This document shows, one piece after another, positions 10,182 through 20,600 of a stretch of 64,000 bases of DNA. Position numbers and translations under genes: made by a program. Each line of letters opens with the position of its first letter. The first letter of the stretch is position 1. Where the stretch lies: the NCBI GenBank assembly GCA_003116975.1, contig BGKB01000006.1, forward strand, positions 186,001-250,000, read 5' to 3'. The notes below the pieces were generated by a model. That model saw nothing but the letters and a program-made list of their open reading frames with translations. It was not told the DNA's origin and made no database searches. Source of the DNA: Aurantiochytrium sp. KH105. Taxonomy: Eukaryota; Sar; Bigyra; Thraustochytrida; Thraustochytriidae.

Positions 10182-13100
10182 TCAGAACTCCCATTCGCCA
10201 ATGCGAATGGAATTGGGGTCAACGTTGTCGAGTTTGATGGGCTTGCCCTTGAGAGCGGGGGTGTAAAAGTTGTTCGTGTCGAATGTAGAGTCGATCTTGG
10301 GCTCAAAGGGCGGTTTCGTCTCGAAGCGCATGAGACGCGCAAAATTACAATTGCGAAAAAGTGGGTGCAGTTTGACGTCGCGAGCGCCGTTACCGCGAGG
10401 CACACAGCCGAGGCGCTTGGTCGGATTCGGGTTCAAAAGACGCAGCGTAAAGTCCGCAGACTCTCCAGACAATCCGCGTGGCAGGCGAATGTTCGGATAC
10501 GCGCGAGAGTATTCCTCGAGGCTTGCAAAAATCTGTTCCGCGTTTCCATCAAAGGGCGTCGTCGCAGAGAGCATCTCATGGGTGAGCACACCGAGCGTCC
10601 ACCAGTCTGCGGGTTTTCCATGACCCACGAGCGAGTAGACTTCGGGCGAGGCGTATGCAGGCGTTCCGCAAAGCGTGTAGGTTTTGTGGTCGTTGGTGAG
10701 GACCTTGGCAAGGCCAAAGTCAGTGAACTTGAGATAGCCATTGGCGGCCACGAGAAGATTTTCGGGCTTGAGATCGCGGTAGATGATGTTCTTGGAATGC
10801 AGGTACTCAAAGACCAAAATGACCTGCGCCATGTAAAAGGTCGCGTCCTTGAGCCGGAGACGGCCCGCGCAGCGCATGTAGGCAAAGAGCTCGCCTCCGA
10901 GGACGGCTTCGAGCAGCACAAAGACATGGTCCGGCCCCACATACGACTGCTTCAAGCTGACAATAAAGGGATGGCTCGTTCCCTCGAGAATATGTTTTTC
11001 GTTGAGCACATGGGCTTGCTGGCCCATTTGCACAATGCGAGCCTTGGCCATTGTCTTGAGCGCGTATGTGCGGCCCGTGACCTTGTTGTTGACCAAGAGA
11101 ACCTGGCCGTAGCTCCCGGCGCCAAGGACGGAAAGCTGCTCGAGGTCGGAGAACTCCACATTCGTGTCCGTGTCCTCGGTTTTGCGTTTCTCAAAATCAC
11201 GGTTCAGTAGATCCTGAAGAGACTCATCAAAAACCTCGTCAAACTGCGAGCGCTCAAGACTCAGGAGCGTCACCTGACCGACCGCGTAGGCACTCGCTCT
11301 TCGCGGCGCGGCCGTGAGGAGTGCACCTTCGCCAAAGTACGCGCCCGAGAACAAACGTCCAATCTCATCTTCGCGAGGCTCAGGGGCGGTGGGCGTCGAC
11401 AAGGACGACGATGAAGTTGACGATGGCGTCGCCACAGCGTGAGAGGACGATCCTGCACCTTGCCCTTGCGGCAGGGGAGCATGCGTCGGGACACCCTCGC
11501 CCGTCCCAATTTGCGGAAAGGGTGGCGGAACGGCAGAGTGCGGGGGAATAACCTGCGCGCCGGACGCTGCGGAAGAGACGGCCGCGGCCGCTGCAGCCAC
11601 GGCAGCAACGGCCGCAGCCGCAGAAGCCGCTGCGTCGCCCCCTTGCGCATCAATTGTAGCCAAAGTCGGCGGGGGCGGGGGCACGGCCGAGAGCGGAGCC
11701 ATGCTCCCGTCTGCGTTGTTCGCGGAGGCCATGGCCACGGCGGCTGCAGCCGCAGCAGCTGCCGCCGCGGCGGGCGGCGCATCGTCCGGGATGGGCGAAC
11801 CAGGACCGTCACGAATGCGTCGAAAGCACACTTCACCGTCTTTGATAATGTAAAAGCGGTCACCCGAATCGCCCTGTCGAATAATGCGCTCCCCGGGCTC
11901 AAAGACCTCCTCGTCGAGTTTCTCGGCGAGAATTGCGCGTTCTGTATCGGTAAGTCGCGAGAGAATCTCCACACCCTTGAGGACGCGCGCGCGAAAGTTC
12001 CGCTCCATGAGAAGTTGCAAGGAGCCCAAGAGATCTGTAAAGTCCTTACGTAAGAGCGTGAGGCAGGTGACGTCTCCAACCGCAACGACGTCGGCGTTTC
12101 GAGGAGCGTCCTTGAGAAGGGCACCCTCGCCAAAGTAGTCGCCTGCCGAGTATCGATTGACTTCGGTAACGAGCTCTCTTGGTCCCTTGCGCGTGCGCTG
12201 AAGGCACTTGACGGTGCCAGACTCCACAAAGTAAAACGATGAGCCCATCGAACCTTGCTCGATAATTTTTTCTCCGTCTTCATAGCTCTTCGTGTTGAGG
12301 GCCTTGCTCAGCGTGACAAGCTGCTCAACCGTGAGACGCTGCAACAGAGGGACCTTGCTGAGAAAAGAGACGAGGTGGGACTCTTCTTCCTTGGCCTCGC
12401 GCACGATGAGGTTACGAAAGACCTCGGGGGTGATGCGAAAGAGGCCAACATCGCGATGCGTCGTCAGCGTGAAGGCCCACTTGACGTCGTTATAGCGCAA
12501 ACAGGTCTCGCCGAACATGCGAGGCACCTCGCGTGGCTGTTCGGACGTAATCGTGAGCGCCTCTGTATCGTCCCACGTAGCAAGCATGTAGAAGGCATCT
12601 TGGTCGGCGCCTTCGGCACAAATCGTGGTCCCTGCAGGCATGTTACATTTTTCCATGCTGCTAACAATGCCAAGAATCTGGCGCCAGGAATGCGGCTTGA
12701 AAAAGGGTGCCTCACGGAGTTCGCGCGCTAGCATGGCAAGTTGAGGGTCGAGTTCGGCTTGTTGAAGGGCTGCTTCAGCGGCAACGCCGCTTGCGTCGGT
12801 TTCCATCGCATCAGAGAGCCCTGGTTGACGAGATTGGGTGGGCAAAGAAGGGACATCATTGGGCTCGTCGACGTGATGGGCTCCGCTGTTCGCAGGCATG
12901 TTATCTACTCCCTGCTGCTGCTGCTGCTGCTGCTGGTGGTGGTGGTCTTGCTTGGCGTCTAGTTGCTGTTGTTGTTGTTGTTGTTGTTGTTGCTGCTGCT
13001 GCTGCATCTTTTCGTTCGCAACGACGTGGCTTGCGGCGTTGGAGTTGGCGAGGGGGCTCGTCACAGAGGCTGTTTCGGACCGGTATGCAGCGGTGGCGGA

Positions 13101-13256
13101 TGGGCTGACGGCGATTGCGCTCGAGCTGACAGACTTGCGCGCTTGCACCTGCTCGAGGTCCTGTTGACGATGATCGTTTTCCGCGGATCTTGGGCGCCTC
13201 GCGGGCTTCTGGAGTTCTGGCGAGTTCTCGTGCACAGTCGAGGAGACGCAGCCCAT
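10182..13256 (-). CDS. cGMP-dependent protein kinase (PKG) with three cNMP-binding-type domains
   Basis: The ATG at 13256 gives 1024 residues beginning MGCVSS, an N-myristoylation motif (Gly2, Ser6) with a palmitoylatable Cys3. Next come Gln-rich tracts. cNBD1 (about 182-275) has lost the PRxA arginine of its phosphate-binding cassette. cNBD2 (about 299-412) has an intact cassette (FGEGALLKDAPRNA). cNBD3 (about 419-669) also has an intact cassette (FGEGALLTAAPRRA), but about 140 Ala/Pro/Ser-rich residues are inserted inside the fold. An AGC kinase follows from about 704: GAGSYGQV, YALK, YRDLKPEN, TDFGLAK and a CGTPAYASPE activation loop. It ends with an AGC tail. Motifs for catalysis are complete. 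Cyclic GMP rather than cAMP is inferred from the one-chain architecture. The longer frame to 13349 lacks an upstream ATG. Confidence 0.9.
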   Translation of the reverse strand: MGCVSSTVHENSPELQKPARRPRSAENDHRQQDLEQVQARKSVSSSAIAVSPSATAAYRSETASVTSPLANSNAASHVVANEKMQQQQQQQQQQQQQQLDAKQDHHHQQQQQQQQGVDNMPANSGAHHVDEPNDVPSLPTQSRQPGLSDAMETDASGVAAEAALQQAELDPQLAMLARELREAPFFKPHSWRQILGIVSSMEKCNMPAGTTICAEGADQDAFYMLATWDDTEALTITSEQPREVPRMFGETCLRYNDVKWAFTLTTHRDVGLFRITPEVFRNLIVREAKEEESHLVSFLSKVPLLQRLTVEQLVTLSKALNTKSYEDGEKIIEQGSMGSSFYFVESGTVKCLQRTRKGPRELVTEVNRYSAGDYFGEGALLKDAPRNADVVAVGDVTCLTLLRKDFTDLLGSLQLLMERNFRARVLKGVEILSRLTDTERAILAEKLDEEVFEPGERIIRQGDSGDRFYIIKDGEVCFRRIRDGPGSPIPDDAPPAAAAAAAAAAAVAMASANNADGSMAPLSAVPPPPPTLATIDAQGGDAAASAAAAVAAVAAAAAAVSSAASGAQVIPPHSAVPPPFPQIGTGEGVPTHAPLPQGQGAGSSSHAVATPSSTSSSSLSTPTAPEPREDEIGRLFSGAYFGEGALLTAAPRRASAYAVGQVTLLSLERSQFDEVFDESLQDLLNRDFEKRKTEDTDTNVEFSDLEQLSVLGAGSYGQVLLVNNKVTGRTYALKTMAKARIVQMGQQAHVLNEKHILEGTSHPFIVSLKQSYVGPDHVFVLLEAVLGGELFAYMRCAGRLRLKDATFYMAQVILVFEYLHSKNIIYRDLKPENLLVAANGYLKFTDFGLAKVLTNDHKTYTLCGTPAYASPEVYSLVGHGKPADWWTLGVLTHEMLSATTPFDGNAEQIFASLEEYSRAYPNIRLPRGLSGESADFTLRLLNPNPTKRLGCVPRGNGARDVKLHPLFRNCNFARLMRFETKPPFEPKIDSTFDTNNFYTPALKGKPIKLDNVDPNSIRIGEWEF

Positions 13257-13550
13257 TCTACGCTTGCTCCCCCTCGCTCCACGTTCTTCTCGAAGAGGAT
13301 CGATTTTGCTTCTGCTCGGCCGTGCAGGATAAGCACCCTGCACTGGCAAACGGGACCGCGGGCCTTCCTCCTTCCACGAGCCTCCCGGCCGCTCCCGCCT
13401 CGCGCGGCCGCCGCCGCCGCCGCCCGCTCGGCCCGGCCCGCCCTCCGCCGCCCTGCGCCCGGCTTCGGCCCCGCGTCAGCGTCAGCGCCGCCGCGCCTCG
13501 CCGCGAGCGAGACGTTGGACGCCTTGCGGATGGCGCTGCTCGCGTGTTAC

Positions 13551-13584
<34 letters not shown>

Positions 13585-13615
13585 GTCTCTGTCTCTGTTC
13601 TGTCTCTCTCTCTGA
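13551..13615. repeat. CTGT/CT microsatellite
   Basis: CTGT units grade into CT dinucleotides, interrupted by a few G and T bases. It is non-coding as far as I can see. Confidence 0.85.
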
Positions 13616-13819
13616 CTCTATGTGCGTCTCTCCGTATGTCTGTCTGTACGCGCGAGGAAGGAAGGCCTGCCTGTTTGAATGCGCGGTTTGTTTGAATGCG
13701 CGTGGATCTGGCACGTGGTTGTGAGAGATACGCCCTCCCGCTCCGCGCGCCTCGGGCCCGCGCCGCGACCTCCGCCGCGCCTCGAGAGCTCCTCGCCGCC
13801 GCGGCCTGCACGGACGTCT

Positions 13820-13922
13820 GGGTGGGTGGGTGGATGGCTGGATGGATGGAGATGTGGATGTGGATCGATGGATGGATGGATGGATGGCTGGATGGATTGA
13901 TGGATGGACGAACGGATGAGGA
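13820..13922. repeat. GGAT/GGTG tetranucleotide tract
   Basis: GGTG units are followed by many GGAT units with GGCT and GATG variants over about 100 bp. It is imperfect and so probably old. Confidence 0.85.
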
Positions 13923-14210
13923 TGGAGGCCTGCGTGCGTGCTTGCTTGCTCCTGGCTCGCCCGCGGACCGCCTCCGCGCGCCGCGCCCCGCCTCAAATCG
14001 CGCGCGCCTCCCCTGCGCCGCGTCGCGTCGCGTCCTGCGCCTCCTGCGCGGAGGGGTCGCGAGGCTGCGACACGGTGGATTCTATTCTGGTCTGTTCACT
14101 ACACTATACCCGCACCGCGCTCCTCCTCCATTCTCCACTTGCGCCTGGCGCTGGCCCTGTTTCTCCCCTTGGCGCCACAGCGCCATTCCCGTTTCCAGCT
14201 GTGGCTGTTG

Positions 14211-14335
14211 CTTTCTTTTTTTCTTTCGTTTTCCGTCCGAGTCCTTCTTTCTTTCTGCCCTTCTTTCTTTCTTTCTTTCTTTCAAGTTCTTTCTTTCTTT
14301 TTCGTTTTATTTTGTTTCATTTCGTTCCATTTCTT
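14211..14335. repeat. TTTC-rich pyrimidine tract
   Basis: This is a strongly strand-biased pyrimidine stretch with repeated TTTC and CTTT units. Confidence 0.8.
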
Positions 14336-14542
14336 GGCTTTCTACTTTCTCTCGCGGAGGTGGCGCCGCTGTTCATGGACACGCGCAGCACCATCGTCCG
14401 GCTTGGACACCGCGGCATGGACACCGCGGCATGGACATCGCGCAGGACAGACTTTTTCGCGCAGCAGAATCGTGGACGCGGGCCACCGAGGCTTGGGCGA
14501 GGACCTTTTGCGAAAGAGAGCAAGCCTGGCGGAGGAGGCCTT

Positions 14543-14564
14543 CTTTTTTTGGGGGGGGGGGGGG
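14543..14564. repeat. T-run joined to 14-G run
   Basis: Seven or more T bases are followed directly by 14 consecutive G bases. Such a run could form a G-quadruplex. A similar A-run plus G-run occurs near 58800. Confidence 0.8.
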
Positions 14565-15116
14565 CGGGTTTCAGGAGGACGAAGAGGGATCCAGGAGGAC
14601 GAGGAGAGGGCCCAGGACGCGATGCATAGTGTAGTTCTTGTTCATCTGGGAATTAGAAAGGGATGCCTCATGGTGACAATAAGTGATCAAAGCGTCGACG
14701 TCGAAAGGAAGATGTCACATCCGCCATACTTCTCGTTCGAGATCAATCGAAGCCACTCCCCATCCCCACGGTAGCAAGCCGCCAGGCCGACACCAACACG
14801 ATCCCAAGCCCATCATCATCGTCATCGTGGTAAGCCAACGAGGCCCATCCTTCTCCGCAAGCCTTCACTCTAAATCGTTGATAGACTAGACGTCTGCGAC
14901 ATGAGCAGTGGATAGCACCCCCTAGACCCCAGCTACCGTTTCGGTCGTGCTGCTGGGTCGGCTAAAACGTTTGGCTCCCAGCATTAAGGCCGCCGAGGGC
15001 GCCCCCCTTGGCCCTGGCCAGGCCGAATGGGCGGCGCAGACTCGCAGACTCGCATCGCAGCGCAGAGGGCGCATCGCTTGGAGGGCGGCGGCGGCGGCGC
15101 GGAGAGGCACGGGACC

Positions 15117-16004
15117 ATGCTGCGAGCGCTCGGCGCACGATGGGGCGCCGCGGCGGCGCCCGTCGGCGGCCGGCTGGCGGTCGCCGGCGGCGCAGAGGTC
15201 GCCATGGCGCGCATGCCGGCGGCGGCGGCGGCGGTCATGGGCAGCAGGAGGACGCTCGCCTCGGCAGCCGCCCAGGCGCAGACGCAGACGCAGAACGCCG
15301 GCGAGGGCGCCGGGGTGGAGACGCCGCAGGATTTCCGCAAGTTCACGAGGGCCAACCTCCTCGCCGAGCACTACAAGGACATTTTCAAGCAGAGCAGCGT
15401 GGTTTTCTTTGTGGCTGGTGACATCACCAGTGCCATCAAGCCGCTGCGCGAGCTTGGCTTTGGCGTGACCAGGGCCAAGGCCTCGCTTGTCCGTGTCACG
15501 GCCCGCAAACTCGCCCCTGAGGACGATCTCGGTTTTGAGACCGCCAAGCAAATGGCAAAGGGCATCACCAACCTCGTGTACCTTGAGGACCCATTGCTCA
15601 GCTTTGTTTCGTCCCAAGAAAAGCTCAAGGCCTTTACGAAGATGATTCCCATCTCGCGCGCCAAGAACGACGTTTACAAGGACAAGTTTGTCATTATGGG
15701 AGGCTTCATGCACGATGAGGGCAAGACTAACCCGAACCTTTGGTTCACTCGTCCCGGTGTGGACGCCTTCGTCGAGCTTCTCAAGACGGAGTCCAAGAAT
15801 GTAGCGGATGCCGAGACACTTTCACCGCACCAGCTTTTCCAGGCCAAGGTTGTTGCAGGTATGCGCAACCAGCTTGGAGCCATCCGGACCCCGCTTCTCA
15901 AGCCGGGCCAGGCTGCCGCTTCGACGGTGCGCAAGATCCCAGAAAATATTGCGTCCACGCTTGCCAAGGTCCGGGCCTTGCGTCAGGACGAAGCCGACGC
16001 ATAA
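15117..16004 (+). CDS. Probable mitochondrial ribosomal protein uL10m
   Basis: The ATG at 15117 gives 295 residues. The first 60 or so are rich in Ala, Arg and Gly with almost no acidic residues, as expected of a mitochondrial presequence. From about residue 75 the pattern matches the uL10 family: a lone strand (SSVVFFVAG), a helix ending in LRELGF, the strand TRAKASLVRVTARK, and later DKFVIMGGFMHDEGK, which aligns with the family's KLVIKGG-like segment. The role would be the base of the large-subunit stalk in the mitochondrial ribosome. The family is divergent, so I rely on pattern and length rather than identity. It is convergent with the small TPR-like gene. Confidence 0.55.
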   Translation: MLRALGARWGAAAAPVGGRLAVAGGAEVAMARMPAAAAAVMGSRRTLASAAAQAQTQTQNAGEGAGVETPQDFRKFTRANLLAEHYKDIFKQSSVVFFVAGDITSAIKPLRELGFGVTRAKASLVRVTARKLAPEDDLGFETAKQMAKGITNLVYLEDPLLSFVSSQEKLKAFTKMIPISRAKNDVYKDKFVIMGGFMHDEGKTNPNLWFTRPGVDAFVELLKTESKNVADAETLSPHQLFQAKVVAGMRNQLGAIRTPLLKPGQAAASTVRKIPENIASTLAKVRALRQDEADA

Positions 16005-16475
16005 AAGACAGCGTTTTCTATTTTTTTTTGTCACCCTCCTCCTTTCTATCTCCTCATTCTTGCAACACACACGCACGCACAAAGAGTAGCATGACTGATT
16101 TCACGTGCACACATTCCTCTTTCTTTTCTTTTTTCAACCTCTTCCAGTTCACTCCAGCCTATCGCCATGCATGATCAATCCGTTGATCAACTTTACCTTC
16201 TACTTCTTCTCTGCTTGCCGGCTTGCCTTGCCTTCTTGCTTGATGGCTCTATGTCTCTCACGCCATGCCCTGAAAATCAAGGGGGAAAAAAAATGGCATC
16301 ATCTCCTTTCAGTACGTTTTCGAGCGATCATAACCCAACAGCTCGTCAGCTCCGTGCGGCTGCCAGGTTTTTTTCTCGTGGCAATTCTTATCAATTGTAA
16401 ATTCATATCTGGCTTCCAAAACTCAGATGCAAGTCGTTTGCACTCTTCCTGTTTGCTGGCGTTTGGTCCTAATGT
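16005..16475. other. Convergent 3' region
   Basis: This 471-bp gap between converging genes is T/C-rich near 16020-16140, consistent with 3' UTRs. No further gene was seen. Confidence 0.4.
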
Positions 16476-16947
16476 TCAGGTCTTTGACTCGAGACGAGCC
16501 TTGTCCGAAGAATCAGAGTATTCAGACCCACTAAGGCTTTCATTATCGTCGCCCTCAATCGAACTGTCGTCTGATTCGGACTCTGTGTCTGCACCGAGTT
16601 TCTCTTCTAGCGCCTGTTCGAGGACGATCTTGTATTCAAGAAGGATATTGTTTTCGGGCTCGACGCGAAGAATTTTCAAGCAGAGTTCATGCGCGCTTGC
16701 ATACTGCTGGAAGTCAACAAGTCTTTTCAGCTAGGAATGCATGCGTTTAAATCCATTCGTTCATTTGTTCGTCATTGTTAGCAAGAGTTCAATCACTCTC
16801 TTTGACTTGAAGAAGTGCGCAAAATTGTCTACTCACCTTTTGCAATGACGTCGTGACACCTTGCTCTCCTGTCTTCGACTCCTCTCCCGCATCCTTGCCC
16901 TCGGCATAAAAGCGTCCGCGGTTGTCTTCAATCATGCTCGATGCCAT
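16476..16947 (-). CDS. Small two-exon TPR-like protein
   Basis: I assembled this from two open pieces. Exon 1 runs from the ATG at 16947 to 16837, and exon 2 from 16730 to the stop at 16476. The 106-bp intron has a GTGAGT donor, a TAG acceptor and a CTAAC branch-like element upstream of the acceptor. The splice is phase 0 and gives 121 residues. An upstream in-frame TGA limits the start to the ATG at 16947. Exon 2 encodes a helix pair resembling one TPR unit (DFQQYASAHELCLKILRVEP), then a Ser/Asp/Glu-rich acidic tail. It is probably a small adaptor, with no specific partner visible. It diverges from the giant EF-hand gene. Confidence 0.6.
16731..16836 (-). other. Spliceosomal intron
   Basis: This has GTGAGT at the 5' end, TAG at the 3' end and GCTAAC some 45 bases before the acceptor. 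Splicing keeps the frame, and read-through would not. Confidence 0.65.
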
Positions 16948-17315
16948 GCTTGCCAGCCCAGCTCCGAGTTGCGAGCCACCGTTTGCCAACGCGGGTCAAG
17001 CAATCTAATTGCTCGTGTCTGTCGAAACCTTTCCCTTGCCCGCTTTCTGCGTCGCTACTTTGCTAGATTGCTATTTCGCTGCGATGGAGCGGATGATCCA
17101 GCGTAGTCGCGCACGCACGCAAGCACCTACGGGGGCAGCGCTGCGAGCAGGCAGCGCGGTCTGGTCGTCTTCTCTCGCCCATTGTTTGGGAACGTGAGAC
17201 ATGCAAAAGTGACCATTTGCAAGTTACCGTTGAGACCCCATTTTGCTGCCTTCTACAGTAGAGAGAACCTCGGACCCCAAACAAGGCGCACAAGGACGGG
17301 AGAGAGGGAGGGAGG

Positions 17316-17372
<57 letters not shown>

Positions 17373-17605
17373 TGAGAGAGTCCCGTTGCTCGTCACGTCA
17401 CACATATTGGCCTTGCCGACTTTGGGCCAGACAAAGTTCGTCTGGCCTTTCTCGCCGGAGCTCACGGCCTTGAGACGGCTGCCGCAGCGAGCGTAAAGGC
17501 AGAGAAGGCGAGGACCTGGTAGACCCTGCTGCGCACGCTGATACTGCCAGCTGCGTGGTCAGACCTGGAAATCTGGGCTTTTCTAGGCTTACTCGTGGAC
17601 AGCTC
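16948..17605. other. Divergent intergenic region with GA repeat
   Basis: This holds the promoters of the TPR-like and EF-hand genes. A GGGA/GA tract lies at about 17300-17380. No coding frame was supported. Confidence 0.45.
17300..17380. repeat. GGGA/GA microsatellite
   Basis: GGGA units change into about 24 GA dinucleotides, a pure purine strand about 225 bp upstream of the EF-hand gene's ATG. Such tracts often sit in promoters, but no role is shown here. Confidence 0.85.
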
Positions 17606-20600
17606 ATGAGCGCCAGTGCCTTTGCCGTCGGCGACCTCGTCGAATGCAGACCCTATTATGAAAGGCCCGAGGGCGCTACGCCAAATGCAAATGCAGCGGT
17701 CTACGTTCACGGAAGAGTTTTGAAGCGTGGAGTGCCTCCACCTCAGAATGCGCGGGCTTTCGAAGGGGAGCACTATCTCGTGGAACTTGTCGATGCCGAG
17801 AAGCCAAAAAAGCAAATCATCGTTCCAGGAGCTTGGACGATGCCAGAAGGGCAGGGCGTAGTCATTTGGGATACTATTACAGATACCATCAAGCGTTTTG
17901 AAGCCCGAGGCGAAAGCGCACGGGCATGCTTGCATGAGTTTCTTGGTGATGATTCGTGTGTCATTGAGCAGTTCGCAAAGGCTCTTTTACACATGGATCC
18001 GAAACTGGCAATTCCCCATCGGGACGTCTTTACTCAAGTACTCTGGCGACAGGGGTTATTAGACAAGCTCGCGGAGCTTGTGGTGTGGACCAAGCTTGCA
18101 GCCCATCCAGACCTTGCAGAGATCATGCATCCGTCTCGTCCGCAGCCGAGAGGTTCTGGCAACGACGCGCTTGCGAATGCGCGCGAATGGGCGAACGAAG
18201 TCTTTCGCAGATTTTCACCCGTCAAAATGTCGGCTATCTTCGAACCACTCGCCTGCTTTAAGGGCGATCGTCTCACACCAAAGGAGCGCGACGATATTAC
18301 TCGAGCCATTGCGACTTCCCCTCCCAACGCATTGTGCAAGCAAGAGGACTTTGTTAAACTCATTGACGCAGTCGGCATCGAACGTAAGCCAGGCGCGCAA
18401 GCGAATCGAAAATTTCGAGCCTCAAATGGCGCCGGCCACGAAAGAAAAGAACTTGACACCCCCGAGGACGGCCTAACTGCAGATGAACGTTTGGAGCGCG
18501 AGATGATCAAGATTGTCAGACTTGCGTATGACATTAAAGTGGACTGTCGTGATTTTTTCGAGAGCTTTGACCTCGATTTTGACAACACAATCTCCGCCAA
18601 GGACTTCATCAAAGGAATGACTCAGCTCGGTGTTCGAGGTCTCGATGCAAACTCGCTCGAACGCATCATGCTTCGACGAGGGCTGGAGCTCAGTCCAGAC
18701 GGTCACGTCGACTATCGCAAATTTCTCGCACTCTTGGCTCCCCAAAAGTGGCGACGCGGTTCAGGGGTTGAAGAACTTCGCGCTAATGCAGTCGCAGTTG
18801 CAGCTCTCGAGCAGCTCCGCATCATCATTCATGAAATATCGATACAAAAGAAGAGCACCCTTGAGGAAGTCTTTGCTGATTTTGACGCTGACAACAACGG
18901 CCTCATTGACCGAAAAGAGTTCTCCCGCGGCCTTCGCAAGCTCGGCATCGATCTTGCAGATTCTCAAGTGCGAATTCTAATGCACATGTTCGAAAGTACA
19001 TCAGAAAACGGGCGCGGCATTGACGCACGGGCCTTTCGCACCGAAATTTTACGCAAGCCAGCTATGCTTCTTGCGCTGCGCGAGCAAACCTCTGGTGCAA
19101 AGCCTGACTCCCCACGCCATCTCTCACAGGACATTCTCTTTGAAACGAGTAAGGTCCTTGCAAAAGCAAAGGTAGACGGCACGAATCTTCGCGAGTACTT
19201 TGAGTCTTTTGCATGCGATTCTTCTTCGCGAGCGCTCGGCATCGATGCCTTCTTCGAGGCATGCTCCAAGCTTGGCCTTGTTGTTCAACAGTTGACAGAG
19301 GAAAAGCTCGATATTCTCAATGCCTTCCACAGCGCCCTCGCGGAGCTCGAGGGCGTCGTTCGCGGACGCGATCGTGTCGACGCACTGCTGGCTCTTGCCC
19401 AGCTTTGTCCTGATGGCCTATTGCAAGCCGCGGCCGCCGATGCAAGCAAACATCTTGTCGACTTCACCTTTGACCAGCTTGTCGATGTCGTGGCTGATGA
19501 GCTTGCTCGAGGTACGAGTATGGATGCATGCTTTGCCAGCTTTGACGACAATCAAAACGGACTGCTCAGCGCGTCTGAAATGCACGAGGCGCTCCGCGCG
19601 CTTCATCTCAAACTCGATCTCTCCAAGGTCCGTCTGCTGATGCAAAAGTTCCCCGGAGGAAAGCACGGATTTGTGCAGCGCGAAGCCTTTCGCCAAGCCA
19701 TTGAAGAACGCATCAAAGCGCGAGCGCAATTCCGCGGTGCTCTTGTTTATGCGCAGGAAGCCTTTCCAGATCTCGCGTCTATCTTTTCCAAGTTCGACCT
19801 CAAGAAGAAGGGGAAAATATCACTTGCCAGCGCACTCCAAGCCCTTGCAGACATTAACGTGCACTACACAGAGGACGCGCTGCTTGCTGGGGTGGGCGCT
19901 AAGTACATTGCCAAGGACAAGATGGAACTACTCTATGAGAAGCTTTTCAAGGATCTTGCCGCTTCCAAAAAGGGAAATGTAACCAAGTCGCTCTGGAGTG
20001 CGCCTTCAACTGCGATTCAGGAGACTAAGCTTCCCAGCCCTGTGCCAAACGAGGAAAAGGAACTCGAGCAGAAGATCGCACATGTGCAAGACCAAGAGCC
20101 GGCACGGTCCACCTTCGACCAGGAGCAAAAATCTGCTCACCTTACCCCTTCGCATGCGCCTCGAGGCACAGTCGCAAGAGCGCACGATGTGCTCTCGCGC
20201 CTTCGCACGCTCGTGCAAAAGGCGGCTTCGCAGGGCGTCAGCATGGTCGAATCTTTTGCTCATTTTGATGCCAATAGTGATGGGCTCATCACGCGGAGCG
20301 AATTCAAGCTTGGCCTAAAGAAATTAGGCCTCAAGCTCGGGACGCGCGAGCTGGAGGTTCTCATGACTGAATTTAAGGTGCCTGGGGGCGACTTTATCGA
20401 CATTACCCACTTTTTCAAGGCAATGGGCCCCGTGAAAACGGCGCCGGCTGTCACCGTTGACAAGCTGCTAGAGGACCTGCGAGCACTTTTGCGCGAACGA
20501 CAAAAGCATGGCGCCGACAATCAAATTTGCTTCGAGTACTTTGACCGCGATGGCACTCGAAGCATCACGGAGCGTCAGCTTGAGGATGGTTTGCGAGATC

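Larger units (their letters stand above)
13257..15116. other. Divergent intergenic region rich in microsatellites
   Basis: This is 1.86 kb between the PKG and uL10m start codons. It holds a CTGT/CT tract, a GGAT tract, a TTTC-rich stretch and a T-run/G-run, each listed separately. Several overlapping frames are open here on both strands, but all are low-complexity and none resembles a protein family. Confidence 0.5.

Noticed and set aside
13963-14774. Overlapping plus-strand frames of 240-310 codons
   Set aside because: They run through GGAT, TTTC and G-run tracts and encode repeat-derived peptides in three frames at once.
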